Positions 1 through 12,400 of a DNA stretch of 64,000 bases are shown here, piece after piece. Each line of letters starts with the position of its first letter. Within the stretch, counting starts at the first letter, position 1. The position numbers and the translations under genes are program-made. The DNA is taken from assembly GCA_002633025.1 (NCBI GenBank), contig NMRB01000971.1:14836-78835 (forward strand), read 5' to 3'. The DNA is from Notospermus geniculatus. Its lineage: Eukaryota > Nemertea > Pilidiophora > Heteronemertea > Lineidae. The notes under the pieces were generated by a model that was given only the letters and a program-made list of their open reading frames with translations, had not been told where the DNA came from and searched no databases.

Positions 1-370
1 TTCGCCTCTGTACTACATCTTCGCGGAGGAAGAGGAAGAGATGCAGATACCAGAACAATCTATGAAGAACACTGAAGAAGACGGCATTGACGACGAGGAC
101 GAAGAGATGGAAACAGTCGTGTACTCTCGGCACTGGACACCTGCACAGCATGAGCAGATGCTTAGACATCCTCTGCCCTGGACACCTGCACAGCATGAGC
201 AGATGTTCAGACATCCTTCGCCCTCGACACGTACACAGCGTGAGCAGATGTTTAGACATCCTTCGCCCTCGACACCTACACAGCGTGAGCAGATGTTTAG
301 ACATCCTTCGCCCTCGACACCTACACAGCGTGAGCAGATGTTTAGACATCCTCCACCCTCGCGTATTTAG
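1..370 (+). CDS. 3' end of an unrecognised gene ending in five 15-aa tandem repeats
   Basis: An open frame enters from the left edge (codons in phase from base 2) and stops at 368-370. The visible part begins with an acidic stretch rich in Glu and Asp. From 134 to 358 it consists of five exact-length 45-bp units encoding a 15-residue repeat of the form (W/S)TPxQxEQMxRHPxP. The stop follows three codons after the last unit. Repeat copies differ by substitutions but never by indels, so the frame is maintained, which supports real coding sequence. I do not recognise the protein. The acidic lead and Pro/His/Gln-rich repeat suggest a disordered C-terminal tail. The start and upstream exons are outside the window. 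It could instead be a minisatellite that happens to be open. Confidence 0.5.
   Translation, partial: SPLYYIFAEEEEEMQIPEQSMKNTEEDGIDDEDEEMETVVYSRHWTPAQHEQMLRHPLPWTPAQHEQMFRHPSPSTRTQREQMFRHPSPSTPTQREQMFRHPSPSTPTQREQMFRHPPPSRI
134..358 (+). repeat. 45-bp coding minisatellite, 5 units
   Basis: There are five consecutive 45-bp units. The last three are nearly identical and the first two differ more (Trp and Ala/His in place of Ser and Thr/Arg). This suggests recent expansion from the 3' side of the array. Confidence 0.85.
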
Positions 371-638
371 AAACTAACAAATTTTGGTGTGATGCACCGC
401 GCGTGGACACAGTTTGGTGCGTGCATACCGAGCGCCACCTAGCGCCGACCTGTGAGACACAATGCAAAACGTTGTCATGGGTCAACGCTAATTTTAAAGT
501 TGTGAGTTTCTCGAATATTATTGTAAAGTAGGAAGAGAACTCGCTCCCGTTTATTTTTTAAATATATTCAAGATGGAGTTTCCAATTTCATTCAAGTTCA
601 GTTTACTTCCGGTGATTTTTAGGATACTGACGTTTAGA

Positions 639-824
639 GTACAGGTGTAATGTATGAGAATGCCTCCCATATGACACTGCCCGCTTTATTGTGTGGCGGA
701 CACTCAAATACAGAAAGGCATGTTTATCAGTGCCTCCCCTATTGTCGGGTCGCGGCTTATTCCGTCAGTCTTTTGTTGGGGGGCATTGACAAACGGGGGG
801 CAGTGAAAAACATTACACCTGTAT
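639..824. mobile_element. MITE with CAGGTGTAATG termini and TA target duplication
   Basis: The segment starts TA-CAGGTGTAATGT and ends with the reverse complement followed by TA. The inner arms contain related GGGGGCA/TGCCCC stretches. It has no coding capacity. A diverged relative lies at 6419-6593. TA duplication would fit a Tc1/mariner-type non-autonomous element. Confidence 0.6.
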
Positions 825-3055
825 ACTCAATTATTCAGTGGTATCGGCCTCAAACTCGCCAAACTGTTAGTGTGAGGCCACTAAGCGAACCTTGATTGAG
901 AGATACAAGTACAGTCAATATGGCCTCACACTGAGAGTGCTGCCACCTGACAATGACTGGCAAGATCTCTCAAGGGACTTTATAGTTACATGTATTGTCA
1001 AGGTTTTGCACATTATATACATCGTGTAGATCTATTCTGTACCCGTCGAATGTATGTATCGAAACAAAAACTATCATATCAGTATATAGTATGTATGTAT
1101 TTAGTTTGGCTTTTAAACTTAGTATATAGTATCATTATACGAGACACATGTATTTTGTTTGGCTTTTAAACTCAGTATATATAGTATCATTTATTACAAT
1201 AGCCCCTGTGACCACGACACCTGCCACCTAACGCCAAACTCTGACCTCTTTGGCCTTGAAAAGGAGGTCAAATCAAAACCCGTAATATACAGTACACATG
1301 TATTATGTAAAACTCATCAGATGTACCTACAGGTATGACAAATTTTGGTGAGGATCTGACCAACGGTTGTTGAATCGAACTTAAAAGGTTTTCATTTTGG
1401 CCCCCTGGTGGCAGTATGGACAATTGGATTTCCATGCAACTTGGTCTGGGGAGACCTCTACAGGCCTACTGAGTGGTAAAATTTCCAGGCCTAGAGGATG
1501 TAACTGTTCTCTGGGAGGCGAGGCCTTGGGATAGGTTTGTTGTATTTCGAGTCCGGACCGCAGGGGTAAGGGTACAGTCAGTTCCTGCTTTATGCCTTGA
1601 ACCAAAACCAGTTGGCATATACACTTGTGCACATGTATTATGCTCCGGCAAACAGAGCATTTATCCGTCCTACACTTCGGCACACAGTCATTTTCAAAAT
1701 TCAAGAAGTTTATTTTCGTGGATATTTGAATATTCTAGTCAAGCGAAGTATTACTGTAAAAACAGATTGTTATAATATCGAAATGGAATTGAAACGTTGG
1801 TCAACGTACACGTAATAATGACTGAAATCAAAAACACATAACATGAAAAATATACACCAATTTTTCCATATGTTCAACAGCATGTTATGGCCGAACCGTT
1901 CAACCAATTACAAATTTCTCTAGCAATATGGAAAGATGAGGTCATTTTCTAAACAATGGCATTTATTTGTTACAGCTTTCAATTCCACATATTAATTGAG
2001 ATACAGACTACTCCAAGTCCCATTTCTCCTTGCGCACACCATGTTTCCCGCGTGAAATCTTGAAACTTAAAAAACTTCAATTTTCGATTAAGATACAGAA
2101 ACCACAAGAAAATGCTGGGGTGATAGCGTTATTTATTGAAAGAAAGTACCAGATTTGCGGGTTTCGAGTTGTATATTTTTGGTGTTACACATGTATATAT
2201 TTTTGCTGAAATTAAATTGGGCTGCTCATAAAATGCGATAAAAACGTTAATTCATAAACCAGGCGAAATAATCCATGAGAGCGGAATGTAAAAAAAGGAA
2301 ACATATTGTGACAATATCTTTAACAAGCAATCGTTGTTGTTGGTCAACGAGCTCGATCGAAGTTTGCCAACACAAGGCGGTGTGGTTCATTCTTTTTCAT
2401 TGGAACGGATATCATAATTTTACGAGGGAGTATTTTAGGTTGGCCTCGATTCTGTGGTGAGGACTCATGACTCGCACTCACAAAGTCTGTGTCACACTAC
2501 ACGCCAACTCGAGCGTCAAGTGGTGCCGATTTGCAACTGAGCTGGTATTCGTCGCGTAATGAGCTATCCCTCGACATCAATGAGTAGGCCTAACATCAAG
2601 CGTTGTCTAAAAGCAGGTCTCACACGGGGACGGTTCTGAAAGCGATTCAACACTGTTCAAAACCGTGCTGAATCGCCCAAAATGACGGCAATTTGGTTTG
2701 GCACAAGTAGGTGAAAACACGGTGTGGATACAAGGTGGTGATGCGGTTGTCAGCAACGTAGATATGCGGTACAACTGCGGTCAAACGTGGTGTTAGAAGG
2801 GCGATGCGGTGTTAACACGGTCATGTAGTGTCCATTTGCGGTCTAGGGGATATTGCGAGGTGGCCACACGTAGCCGTTTTTTCAGCGGTTCTGAAGTGTT
2901 GTGAAAGATGACAACTAGGTAGCAATTCGGTCGTTCCCGGTTTTGAGAACCGCCGTGAAAATTTCAAGCACTTTCAAAATCCTGCGGTTCCAAAAACGAT
3001 GTGGCCCTTGGACAGATGTCTTTACACACTAAGTTTCGGTCCAATTTGTTTCCTG
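825..3055. other. AT-rich gene-free stretch
   Basis: No exon-like open frame with splice sites was found on either strand. Around 1230-1400 there is a fragment of the repeat described at 3056-4330 (an AAGGAGGTCAAA-type motif and a GGCCCCCTGGTGGCAG block). Short direct repeats with GTATATAGTAT lie near 1080-1190. Confidence 0.5.
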
Positions 3056-4330
3056 GCTTGGCCACCAGGGCCGCTAAATTCAAAACCTTTACAATGCTGT
3101 TTCGTCTCAACCGTTGGTCGGATTGTCAAATTTTTAGTGTACATGTAGATGTATCTGTTGACGATACATGACATATCACCGATTTGACGTAATTTTCAAG
3201 GTCACAGACTGAGGTGAAAGTTCGAAATTCACCGTTGGGTGGCTGGCACGTTTCGTGGTTGTTTGTCCTGGGTTTTTCAAATTAGGTGTGATGATGTATC
3301 TAGGTACCCTCTTTGTCCACAGCGAATTTCTGTCCGATCCAACTTCAAATATGGCCGCCAGGTGGCTATCTTGGAAATCGGGCATTGGCCCACATCTCGT
3401 TAACTACTGCAGCTAGAATGTATCTGCGTAGCCTTCATATGTACAGCAAATTTCAGCGTGATCGGACTTCAGAGACCGCTGCCAAGTAGCCATCTTGGAA
3501 AATGGATCTTTGACCTGTATGACATAGAAAAGAAGGTCAACTTGAAAACCAGATCTTATATCGTGTATCATCATTAGAAGTACCTGTGATAAAATTCGGT
3601 GTGAACTTTTGGTTTGTTGGCACTTATTTTTTGACGAATCTTTTTAGTTTTTAGTGGGTGTACATATGGGCCTAAGATATAGGTCGAGTTCGATTTTGAG
3701 CATGGTTGGATTCCTTTTTTGGCCTACAGGGGGCGTTTTCAAAGGGCTATATTTTGATAATGGTTTGAGTTATCGTGTTGAAAGGCTGTACACATGTACC
3801 TCTAGGTTATACATGTATCAACTTACAGACAAAATTTCGTTGTAATCAGATTCCTGACTTTGCCACTAGGGGGCCAAAACCAAAACCACTAAAAGTGCTA
3901 TTTCCTCCCAACTAAGCGACGGATCTTCGTCAATGTTTTGTCATTGGTATATCAAATGAGGATACATAACATTAATATTCGAGTTTTTAATTTGACCTAC
4001 TTTTCAAGGTCACAGAAGTCAAATTTCATCTGAAATTGCGAAGCTGACATTTTTTGTAATGGTTTGAGCTATTCCTTTGGAACTTCGCACACATTAACCT
4101 CGAGGCTATAGCAGCAACTCCCAGACAAAATGCCGGCGAAATCTGATTCTTAACTTTGCCACTAGGGTCCAAACTAAAAAACACGTAAAGTGTTATTTCT
4201 TTCTAACAAAGTGACGGATCTTGTCAATTTTTTTGATCATGGGTATCTAATGATGATACATGACAAAATACACGAGTTACTGATTTGGCCTACTTTTTGA
4301 GGTTGCAGAGGTCAAAGATGAAAAAGAGTT
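3056..4330. repeat. Diverged dispersed repeat, about 300-bp units
   Basis: Blocks of the order 'GCCACTAGGG, AAGTGCTATTTC, CGACGGATCTT, GATACATGACA, TTTCAAGGTCACAGAGGTCAAA' recur from about 3060, 3860 and 4157. The last two are about 298 bp apart. The copies are clearly diverged. No long open frame is present. One ambiguous base lies at 4372. Confidence 0.55.
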
Positions 4331-4371
4331 TTATCCGCTCAAATACTGGCCTGATTTAATTTGCACTATGG

Positions 4372-4372
4372 C
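4372..4372. other. Single ambiguous base (N)
   Basis: One N occurs in otherwise continuous sequence. No gene is affected. Confidence 0.99.
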
Positions 4373-4933
4373 NGTAGTACGTAACGTTCTCATTGCTTGC
4401 TTGTCAGGCAGTATTCAATGTTGTAACCATACTGAGGTACATGTTCATAGTCAATAAATTTACATCGCAATTTGGCATGTTTGTACTTAAGATATGGCTT
4501 ATGTGGGGTTGCTGATGATTGCTACCGCTATACTGTCAAGCCAAGCGGGCACAGTGCTATTTTTATCAGACTGTAAGTGTAACCCACAGTTTAACTTTTG
4601 TCTTTAACGATCGCATGTGGAACTTAGAATGTTTTAACCTGGTTTGTAGATACCTTCTACATGCATATGTATGCCAAATTCTGACCATGATCATGTTACC
4701 GTGGAACCAAGGCGTGCTTGGAACTTTTCAATTTAAAGCTGAACTGCACAAACAAAAAGCCCCCATGCGACAAACAAGAGAATTGCAAACGCCCTGCAAA
4801 CACTCAAACGTAGGCTCAGACCCCACGAGGCCAGGAGGGCGCCACTTTATTTGCCTTCGGGCAACAGAGCTGTCAACATCTCCCGATACCTCTTACACTA
4901 CACAAAGAAAACATTTATAGTCATTTAGAGGGG

Positions 4934-4995
4934 ATACGAATCATCGACCGTCTGATTTATAATCCACCACTCTATCCACTCGGCCAACAAGCCAG
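4934..4995 (-). repeat. tRNA-like fragment
   Basis: On the minus strand an A-box-like TGGCCGAGTGG is followed about 35 bases later by a degenerate B-box-like ATGATTCGTATCC. The stems do not look conserved, so this is more likely a SINE remnant than a functional tRNA. Confidence 0.35.
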
Positions 4996-5351
4996 CTGAC
5001 ATGACTTGTGCCATAGACGTCGGCCTTCGATTTAATAATACTACGAATAGAGAAAACATGGGAAGCCTTGGCCTTATGGGGTCAATTATGTTGTGAGCCT
5101 TCGTTTGAGGTGTTTGTAGGGCGTTTGCAATTCTCTTGCTCGTCGCATGGGGGCTTTTTGTTCGTGCAGTTCAGCTTTAACATTGTCATCTGTTCATTCC
5201 TCAACAGGTGAGCAACATGGTCTATGGACTATTTCATTTCCTGCACCTTTCTGGCGTGAAACCAATGACATGTTTGTTAACCCCTGAATTGGCGGTAGTG
5301 TGCAGCAGGCTGAAGGAACATTACATGTCAAGAAGCGACATGCGAGGCAGG

Positions 5352-5486
5352 GCCATATTCACGAAGCCTTCGCAACTTTGCGTGCACGCAAGTCTATTGT
5401 TTGGCCGCACATGTCCTATTGTTCACTTACTGCCTTACAATAGATTTGCGTGCATGCGAAGTTGCTAAGGCTTCGTGAATATGAGT
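5352..5486. mobile_element. Foldback MITE, about 45-bp arms
   Basis: The left arm starts CATATTCACGAAGCCTTCGC and is repeated inverted at the right end, separated by a short loop. A related outer foldback (TTATTCACAAAGC...GCTTCGTGAATAA) occurs at 45941-46233. Confidence 0.75.
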
Positions 5487-5543
5487 ATGATTTCTAAATT
5501 CGTATTTTCTGTTCTATTCGATTACTTACGGTGAAGGAATACC

Positions 5544-5790
5544 TAAAGACTCGTTCATACTTCGACGCTCGACGATCGTCGGCGACCGATCGTGCGATCT
5601 CGCGTTGGACGCCGACCCCGTCGCGCGATTTGTTCGGCGCCCGATCGCGAGACTGTAATTACTTGAGTCATTTCATAACGCGTCGCCGAAGTACGCTGGA
5701 ATATGAACCAACTCCGCGAAGTCGGCGTCCATATTTTGATCGCGCGGAGGACGCCTATAGTCGTGCCTCGAAGTATGAACTAGACTTTAA
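5544..5790. mobile_element. GC-rich foldback MITE with TAAAG...CTTTA ends
   Basis: Terminal inverted repeats of about 21 bp (AAAGACTCGTTCATACTTCGA and its near-complement) flank a CG-dinucleotide-rich core. The core carries an accidental 94-codon open frame rich in Arg and Ser. I do not treat that frame as a gene because it spans both repeats. Confidence 0.65.
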
Positions 5791-5804
5791 GCCCAAAACA
5801 GATA

Positions 5805-5843
5805 CATGCGATTAGTGGTCCGGTGCGGACCACTAATCGCATG
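5805..5843. repeat. Perfect 18-bp-arm palindrome
   Basis: CATGCGATTAGTGGTCCG, then GTG, then the exact reverse complement. It would form a strong hairpin with a 3-base loop. Confidence 0.9.
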
Positions 5844-6211
5844 ATTAGTGATCAAACCTCCAGCATTGCATTCCAAAAATGACCCATTCTCCAGCAAAAT
5901 CGTAGTAAACCTCAAGCAAGCTGATAAAACATCCTTGGCAGGTCTGATTGCGTTCCTGAACTTTCAGAATTTTATGTTAAGCAAGGTTCATTGGCGCACG
6001 GATCCGATCCGTTTCCAATCCGTTTGCCCCTAGTTTTCCGGATACGACAACGCTGAAGTCCATTTGATAGATTTTTTACGGACATGAACCGGACCAATTC
6101 CGTGTGCCAATGAACCTTGCTTAAGGATACAGAATGCGGAGGTTTAAAATGTTTAAAAGAGTAACAAACGGGGCGATTTTTGCTCAGTTGCGCGAAAAGT
6201 CCTTTATTAAT

Positions 6212-6368
6212 AATAGGGAGTTTAAGAAATCAAACGATAAACGTTAACTTTACGACAACGATATTTTTCAAACTGTGAATTCACCAGATTATACATTGCA
6301 TTTTCGGTACAAAAAATAACGTTGTCGTAAAGTTAACGTTTATCGTTTGATTTCTTAAACTCCCTATT
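6212..6368. mobile_element. MITE with near-perfect 49-bp inverted arms
   Basis: The element begins AATAGGGAGTTTAAGAAATC and ends with its reverse complement. The arms are identical over about 49 bases around a 60-base centre. Arm identity suggests a recent insertion or arm homogenisation. Confidence 0.85.
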
Positions 6369-6418
6369 GTCATGACTATTGTAAGTTCAATACCATTCAA
6401 AATCGGTTACAACTGAAA

Positions 6419-6593
6419 TACAGGTGTGATAAAATCTGACGTCCCCGTCTTCCTGATGTCCCCTGTATATGTTTGTCACAGGATTACGGGTCTTGGTCTC
6501 TCTCGAGTCCAATTCAATGGTGCCGCATAATCCGTAATGTATTGTTTGGGGGACATCACATATCGGGGGACATTAGATTCTACTACACCGGTA
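6419..6593. mobile_element. Diverged relative of the CAGGTGT MITE
   Basis: It starts TA-CAGGTGTGATAAAATCT and ends with an imperfect complement (AGATTCTACTACACCGG-TA). Like the copy at 639-824 it has G-rich inner arms (GGGGGACAT). Confidence 0.5.
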
Positions 6594-6915
6594 ACGAGTT
6601 GATGACCTCGATCTTGATTTTTTTCAGTTCGGGGGGCTCGCCGCTTCCGAATGGCGGTGAATAACGCATTGGATGAACTCGGTGTCGCTGCACATAAGGT
6701 TCTGAACCGCCGTTTAGAAGAGAACGAAGAGGGCGACTAGAGTACTAAGAGGACCTCTGATATCCATCGCTCGGGATGAGTTCGGGGATTATGTAACAAC
6801 CAGTCCGCCCTGAATCGTACCATATTGTAGTCTCTGTAGCAGTGAGAATGTGCGGACTGTGGTATTGTATTTTAGTTCTTAGACTTGCTGGTCGTCGGCA
6901 CCAAAATTTGTAAAC

Positions 6916-8351
6916 TACATGTACAGTCATGGACATTAGTTTATCTACACCTGATGGCCCGTATGCACCAACTGATCCGAATTTGGGTTTAAGCTACAGC
7001 TCAACTGATCCATAACTTAAGCTCTTATTCGGCTAATCACAACTTGAATGAAACCTGCAATAATCTGTTGATTGCTGAGATTGGATTGTTGCGATCAGAT
7101 GATGGAGCAATCTCATATTCAATTAGACCAGAATCCACAAACATTGACCTTGGTAAACCTGTACCGTTTTTTTTAAATTTCTCCTTAACAACCCGTCCTG
7201 GGCAATCCACCATGTCCATTTCGTCACGCTAGTCAAGAAACTCTATGTTTCCAACCCGGAAGTTCACTGTCAGATGAGCGAACAGCCTTAATCCATAACT
7301 TAAACCTACCCCTTGGGTGGTTTAAACTTTAAAGGGGTTAAGCCCAACTTCTGGATCAACTATGATTGGTGCAATGGGATCAAAATTTAAGCTCAAGCTT
7401 AAGTTGGACTTAAGCCGAATTGGGGCTAATCTGATGTTGGTGCATACGGGCCGATACGTTGAATACTTCAAATACTACTGGGCCAATTTAAACACGGTTT
7501 GTTCCATACGAAAGTACATCTTGTTGGTCATATTCCTGCACCAAAATTTTGGAAATTTGAAAATATCGTAATTACGTAATAGCTCATCAGAAAAAACACT
7601 AAAAATCAAAACTTTTTATCATGTAATATTTTTGAGATTTTTGTTGCAGATGTGATAGAGTGGAACTTTCTAAGGATTTTGGGCTTTGTTTCATCAAAAT
7701 ATTTTGAGTGGTTGCTGAGATATTTGAGATTATCAACATTTTGATAATTTGAGATTTTCGTGTTTTGTACGAAACTTTGATGCCATTAGATAAAACCAGC
7801 CTCAGAATATGGATTTACAAAATTTGGAGGTTTTTGCCTTAACTGGGCAGAAATATTGCGTATTTTTCAAAGTATCAAAATATTGATATTTTGAAAAACA
7901 TACTTAACTTCTAACCAGTTTCAGCTAAGCGTTCCAAAACTTCATACTTCTTCATTTTTAGGTGAACTCTGTCTACTGGTATCAAAATTTTGTGAAAAAT
8001 GGAAAAATCTCAAATTATCGAAATTTCGATAATCTCAAATATCTCAGCAACCACTCAATAGATTTTGATGAAACAAAGTCCATGATCCTTAGAAGGTTCC
8101 ACTCTATCAAAACTGCCACAAAAGTCACAAAAACATTACATAATAAAAATTTTGATTTTTAGGATTTTTCCTGATGAGCTATTACGTAATTACCGTATGA
8201 TATTTCCAAATTCCCAACATTTTGATGCAGAAATATGACCAACAAGATGTACTTTCATATGGAACAAACCGTGTTAAAATCTGAATATTTGAAATATTCA
8301 GCTTAATATCAGGTGTAGATAAACTAATGTCCATGACTGTACATGCATGTA
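6916..8351. mobile_element. Long foldback element carrying a nested second element
   Basis: The left end (TACATGTACAGTCATGGACA...) is the reverse complement of the right end. The arms continue inward for more than 400 bp: TAGCTCATCAG near 7580 pairs with CTGATGAGCTA near 8170. The left arm is interrupted at 6956-7452 by a separate element. Without the insert the foldback would be about 0.94 kb. No transposase frame is visible. Confidence 0.75.
6956..7452. mobile_element. GGCCCGTATGCACC element inserted in the outer foldback
   Basis: Its ends are GGCCCGTATGCACCAAC and the exact complement, flanked on both sides by GAT. The uninterrupted right arm of the host element has a single GAT here, so GAT is a 3-bp target duplication. 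A short relative at 45975-46122 is flanked by TAA. Three-base duplications would suit a PIF/Harbinger-like MITE. Confidence 0.7.
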
Positions 8352-8488
8352 TTTTTTGCTTTTTAGTCAATGATAAAAGTGAACAGCAACAACTCCTGGC
8401 TCTGAGTGTTTGAGAAAAAAGAGAAGTTTTCCTGAGGGTGTGATATGTCCACAGATCACAAATCTAACCAAGATCAAGAGTTCAGATT

Positions 8489-8552
8489 ATTTATTATTAT
8501 TATTTATTTTATTTTAATTATTTATTATTATTATTGATTTATTATTATTTGA
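8489..8552. repeat. ATT/TTA microsatellite
   Basis: A run of imperfect TTATTA and TTTATT units. Confidence 0.85.
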
Positions 8553-8654
8553 CAGTCAGGTTATGTGTTCAGGTGCCCTCACCATCATACCATGGAGGAA
8601 TTATACCGAGTATACTCAGTATACATGTAATTCCTATATGATCATACGGTGTCT

Positions 8655-8767
8655 TCCCATTTCGCCCGTTCCCAATTCGCCCCCTAATGGTTATTGGTTA
8701 GGGGTAGCTACCAGTATCTAATGGATTTACTGTTAGGGGGCGAAATGGGAACGGGCGAAGTGGGAAT
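8655..8767. mobile_element. Short foldback, TTCGCCCGTTCCC arms
   Basis: The CCCATTTCGCCCGTTCCC-type left arm and its complement at the right end enclose about 50 bp. The inner TTCGCCCCCTAA block is also inverted. Confidence 0.7.
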
Positions 8768-8851
8768 AAACCGATCATACCACTAATTTTCCACACCAAA
8801 ACAAAACCACCAACATTCTGAGAAACCAGATGTTAAAAACAGTAAGTGTAT

Positions 8852-8857
8852 TTTATT
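8852..8857 (-). terminator. Candidate CSTF1 polyadenylation signal
   Basis: An AATAAA on the minus strand lies about 560 bp downstream of the CSTF1 stop. If used, the 3' UTR would contain the MITE at 8898-9055. Confidence 0.3.
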
Positions 8858-8897
8858 CTCTGAGCTCAGTTATACAGGAAGTATAGTGCAGAACGAC

Positions 8898-9055
8898 TAA
8901 AGCGGCTCATACACGATCAATATTATTGCACAATATGGGGCCCAAAATAGGGGCATGTGCTTCTGGCATGGTGGGTAGAAGATTGGCAATAATATTGCCC
9001 ATTTTGATCCTCATATTGTGCAATATTTAATATTGAACGTGTATGGGCCGCTTTA
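8898..9055. mobile_element. TAAAGCGGC MITE, copy 1
   Basis: A 158-bp element with TAAAGCGGC...GCCGCTTTA ends and an AATATTATTGCACAATATG core. A second copy in inverted orientation sits in FARSB intron 7 at 17579-17736. Confidence 0.75.
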
Positions 9056-9417
9056 GTCCAGACAGCGGGTACCATTAAGTGCACAAATGCTTAATTTAAG
9101 GTCCTACACGTCCTTGAAAACTGACTGAGAAATGTAAGTGTGACAGGCACCACCTTTCTTCTTATCCTTGGCCCTCGCTTTGGCTTCATCTTAACACAAA
9201 GGAACGAGCTGTACACAACACATGGGAATCACCGCATCCCTTTTCAATTCATCGAACCAATGAAATATACATCCTCGGCATGTCGGCCATGTCACATCCT
9301 ACTAAGATGGGTGACATCAGAGGATGGGCAATTCAGCCCTTGTATACCAGGTTGATTATTTCCCAGGTATCTGGTTGGCAGTTTTTGAGCTTTCAAATCA
9401 GTTAATCTCCTCATCAC

Positions 9418-12400
9418 TTATTCCGAAGACTTCCTATACCAGAAACGAGCGCGGAAGTCTTCACTGCACGTCAGGAATGCTGGTCCAGTCGGGGAGTGGA
9501 CGATGGCCCGTACGATACCATTATGACCTGCAAAATGCAGAAAACACAATCAAGTCTCCAGAAGCTGTTTCACTGCTCTGGTTGGTTCAAAGGAGAAACG
9601 TTGAACGCGTACGTACACCGACAGACAGACGTTCTGACAGACGGACAGATGACAACCAGTGGACAATTACACTAACTCAGTTGATGAATTTTGCCACAGA
9701 CGGTGTCAACATATGCTCTGACTTAGGACTGAACGAGTTGACATTACAGGCTGAATGCTCAGGTCGGACTTGAGCCTAAAGTAGCTGAAATTAGACTTTC
9801 TAGCTGAAGTTAGACTTTCTCTATGCTTGAAGCATTGAGAAAAGTCAGACTTTATTGAAAGTCTGGCTGAAGTCCGACCCGAGCATACGGTCCTGCGACT
9901 GTTGTAGAAACACTTACCAAGGGACAATAACTTTTGACGTTCAGCATTTCTTGAATCCCAAGAACAAAGACTGATGGTTTTCTCATCTGGGAATAGAACT
10001 GGAAAGCAAACATATGTGAGTGTTTAATGACTGGTGCTGAAGACACCCAGAGGAAACCATACTTAACTAAACCAGTCGATGGTCTTTGTCTTACCATAAT
10101 CTTCAGTGTGATTGAACACTGCTGTTGTCTTATGTTCCATTTTCCCCGTAGCTCCTGCCCCCGTGTAGGCTACGAGACAGCGTGATGTTGACAGCTCCCA
10201 CAGCTTGACCAATGAATCCATACCACAAGACAGAACATACTGCAAGGGAAAGAAAATATCAATGGTATCTTGAAACAGATCATAACCGTCCACAATACCA
10301 AGTGTCGCTCTCCATTCAGTGGAGGTAAGAAACTCGCACGGAATGCACGCCGAGTTTTCCCACAAGTGACACATGGAGGTCAATGACAAACTCCACGCAT
10401 GCTCAATCTTTGACAACATGGATCAATCTGATATCGCAGCAAATTCACACAATGGGTCAAATGAATAAAGACTAGCAAATACTTTTACTTCAGATTTGTA
10501 CAGCATTGCCTAGTACATTTGTATTGCAAAATTCAAGTAAAAGCATTAACTAGTCTTTATTCATATGACTCACTATCTGAAATGTTTGAAGAGATAGCAT
10601 TCACGACTAGCATCCTAACTGACCTGAACTTAAGCTTACCTTAGAGTTCCTTGTCCAACCCACAGAACACACCTCGGCGCCGTCGTGTGCGTTCTCAAAC
10701 TTGTTGACGACACGGTTACTGACGCCGTCCCAGATTTTGATATCGCCATCTTCTGAGCATGTAACAAACAGATTTGCATTTGGCGACCAGCTCACCTGAA
10801 AGTCAAGGTAACCAGTACAGGTATTTAGAGAGAAGTATCATTCATGATGGAGGCCATGATAGACAGCTCTGTGATGGCAGAGACATCTGGGGGAAATCTC
10901 ACCCATTATACCAGGTGCCTTTATCACAGGTGCCATGGTGGTGTAGTGCATTGTGGTTTGGGTCTCCGACTAGTGATCAGAGGGTCCTGGGTTCAAATCT
11001 CGCTGTGGTGTGAGACTTTGGGTAAGTCTCTTTGCCTTACTGGCCTCTCTCCACCCAGGTGTATAAATAGGTAACGGTCTGAAATGCTTAGATTTTAGTG
11101 CTGAATGAGCAGCTCATCTGAGTTCTACCAAAGATTTCAGGATAGACTGGGGTTAAAGTGTGAAGTCTACTGTTGTTGATATCAGGCGACAAACCCAAAC
11201 TTTAACTTCTTTTTTATATCAGGATAACTTACTCCTGTGATTCCCTTCTTATGTTGATCATCAGGATTTGCCGACACAAAACATTGGAATGTATTGACAT
11301 CATATAAACGTAACGTCGCCGACTCTGTTCCTGCCAGGATGTGATCTCCTGACGGATGGAAGCTGAGACAAGTGACCGGCGAAGATTCCTGCAGAAAAAA
11401 CATGGAAGAACTTGATTATTGGGGCAATAGGACATCATACCTTCTGAGTAAAGCAGTGACAACATGAGCTTTTTCATAAACATCAGCACACTTCTTAAAG
11501 CGAATCGATAGCGGATTTTGTTTACATTTGGCTGGTGTTTGTAAACACAAAATTCAGCCAATCAAAATGCACGAAAATTTCTTTGTTGACCTTCTGGAGA
11601 GGTTTGTTTACATTTTTTCCTGAAAATTCGTCCCCTTTCAAATTCTATTTCTAAATCAAATTTTTTCGCTATCGATTCGCTTTAACTTTACCAACCTGTA
11701 TGCTTTTATATGCCTTTTTAACTGAAGGGTTTGAGAAATCAAAAAATTTGATGCTGTAATCTTTGCTGCCAGACGCCAGTTGTTGATGAACTGGATGGAA
11801 CTCTATAGCTGTCACTTCCTGCAAGATAAAATCAAAATTTGTCTAAAACTTATATTCATCAACGTTCTCTCTCCTTGTATTCATTGGTAATGTACAACAC
11901 AGCAAAAGTGACTCACACTGCAAACTCTGAGTCTTATATTCCTAGAGGCCTGAAGGCATACCTGAACGGAGTTCAAGTTACGTGACAGGCTAAATTCATT
12001 CACATTTCACTATGCAGAACTTTACAAACCACATAAAGTCGAGTGTGACACTGCCTGAGAGAAACGGTCTCTCAATACAGGGTCATTCCGGGTCACTCCT
12101 ACTTCATACCTCTTCTGAGGAAAGAGGGAACTCAACAGAAGGAGAGAGAGACAACAGCAAGGATTGTATAAGATCTGAACCACAGATGTCCAGCTTACTT
12201 CATTGTGGTCATAAAGTGTCCTGATGACGGGGTGATTTTCCATGGTCTGTTGGGGAGTTTCTTGTGCGATGACTTCGGCTGGTGTGGCACTTTTTGCCAG
12301 CATTCTCTCAACGTCCAGAATCTGAAGCCAATGGAAGCAATATGTGAGAAATGAACTTGACACAGTAGGTTCAAAGGTGGTAACTATTAGCTACACCGCA

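Noticed and set aside
4519-4920. 133-codon open frame on the plus strand
   Set aside because: Composition is ordinary non-coding, with no recognisable motif, and it overlaps repeat material next to a tRNA-like fragment.
5531-5815. 94-codon Arg/Ser-rich open frame
   Set aside because: It lies across both inverted ends of a GC-rich foldback element. The high CG content explains the lack of stops; no splice sites or family resemblance.
9324-9773. 149-codon plus-strand open frame
   Set aside because: It is antisense to the last CSTF1 exon and runs into a foldback element.
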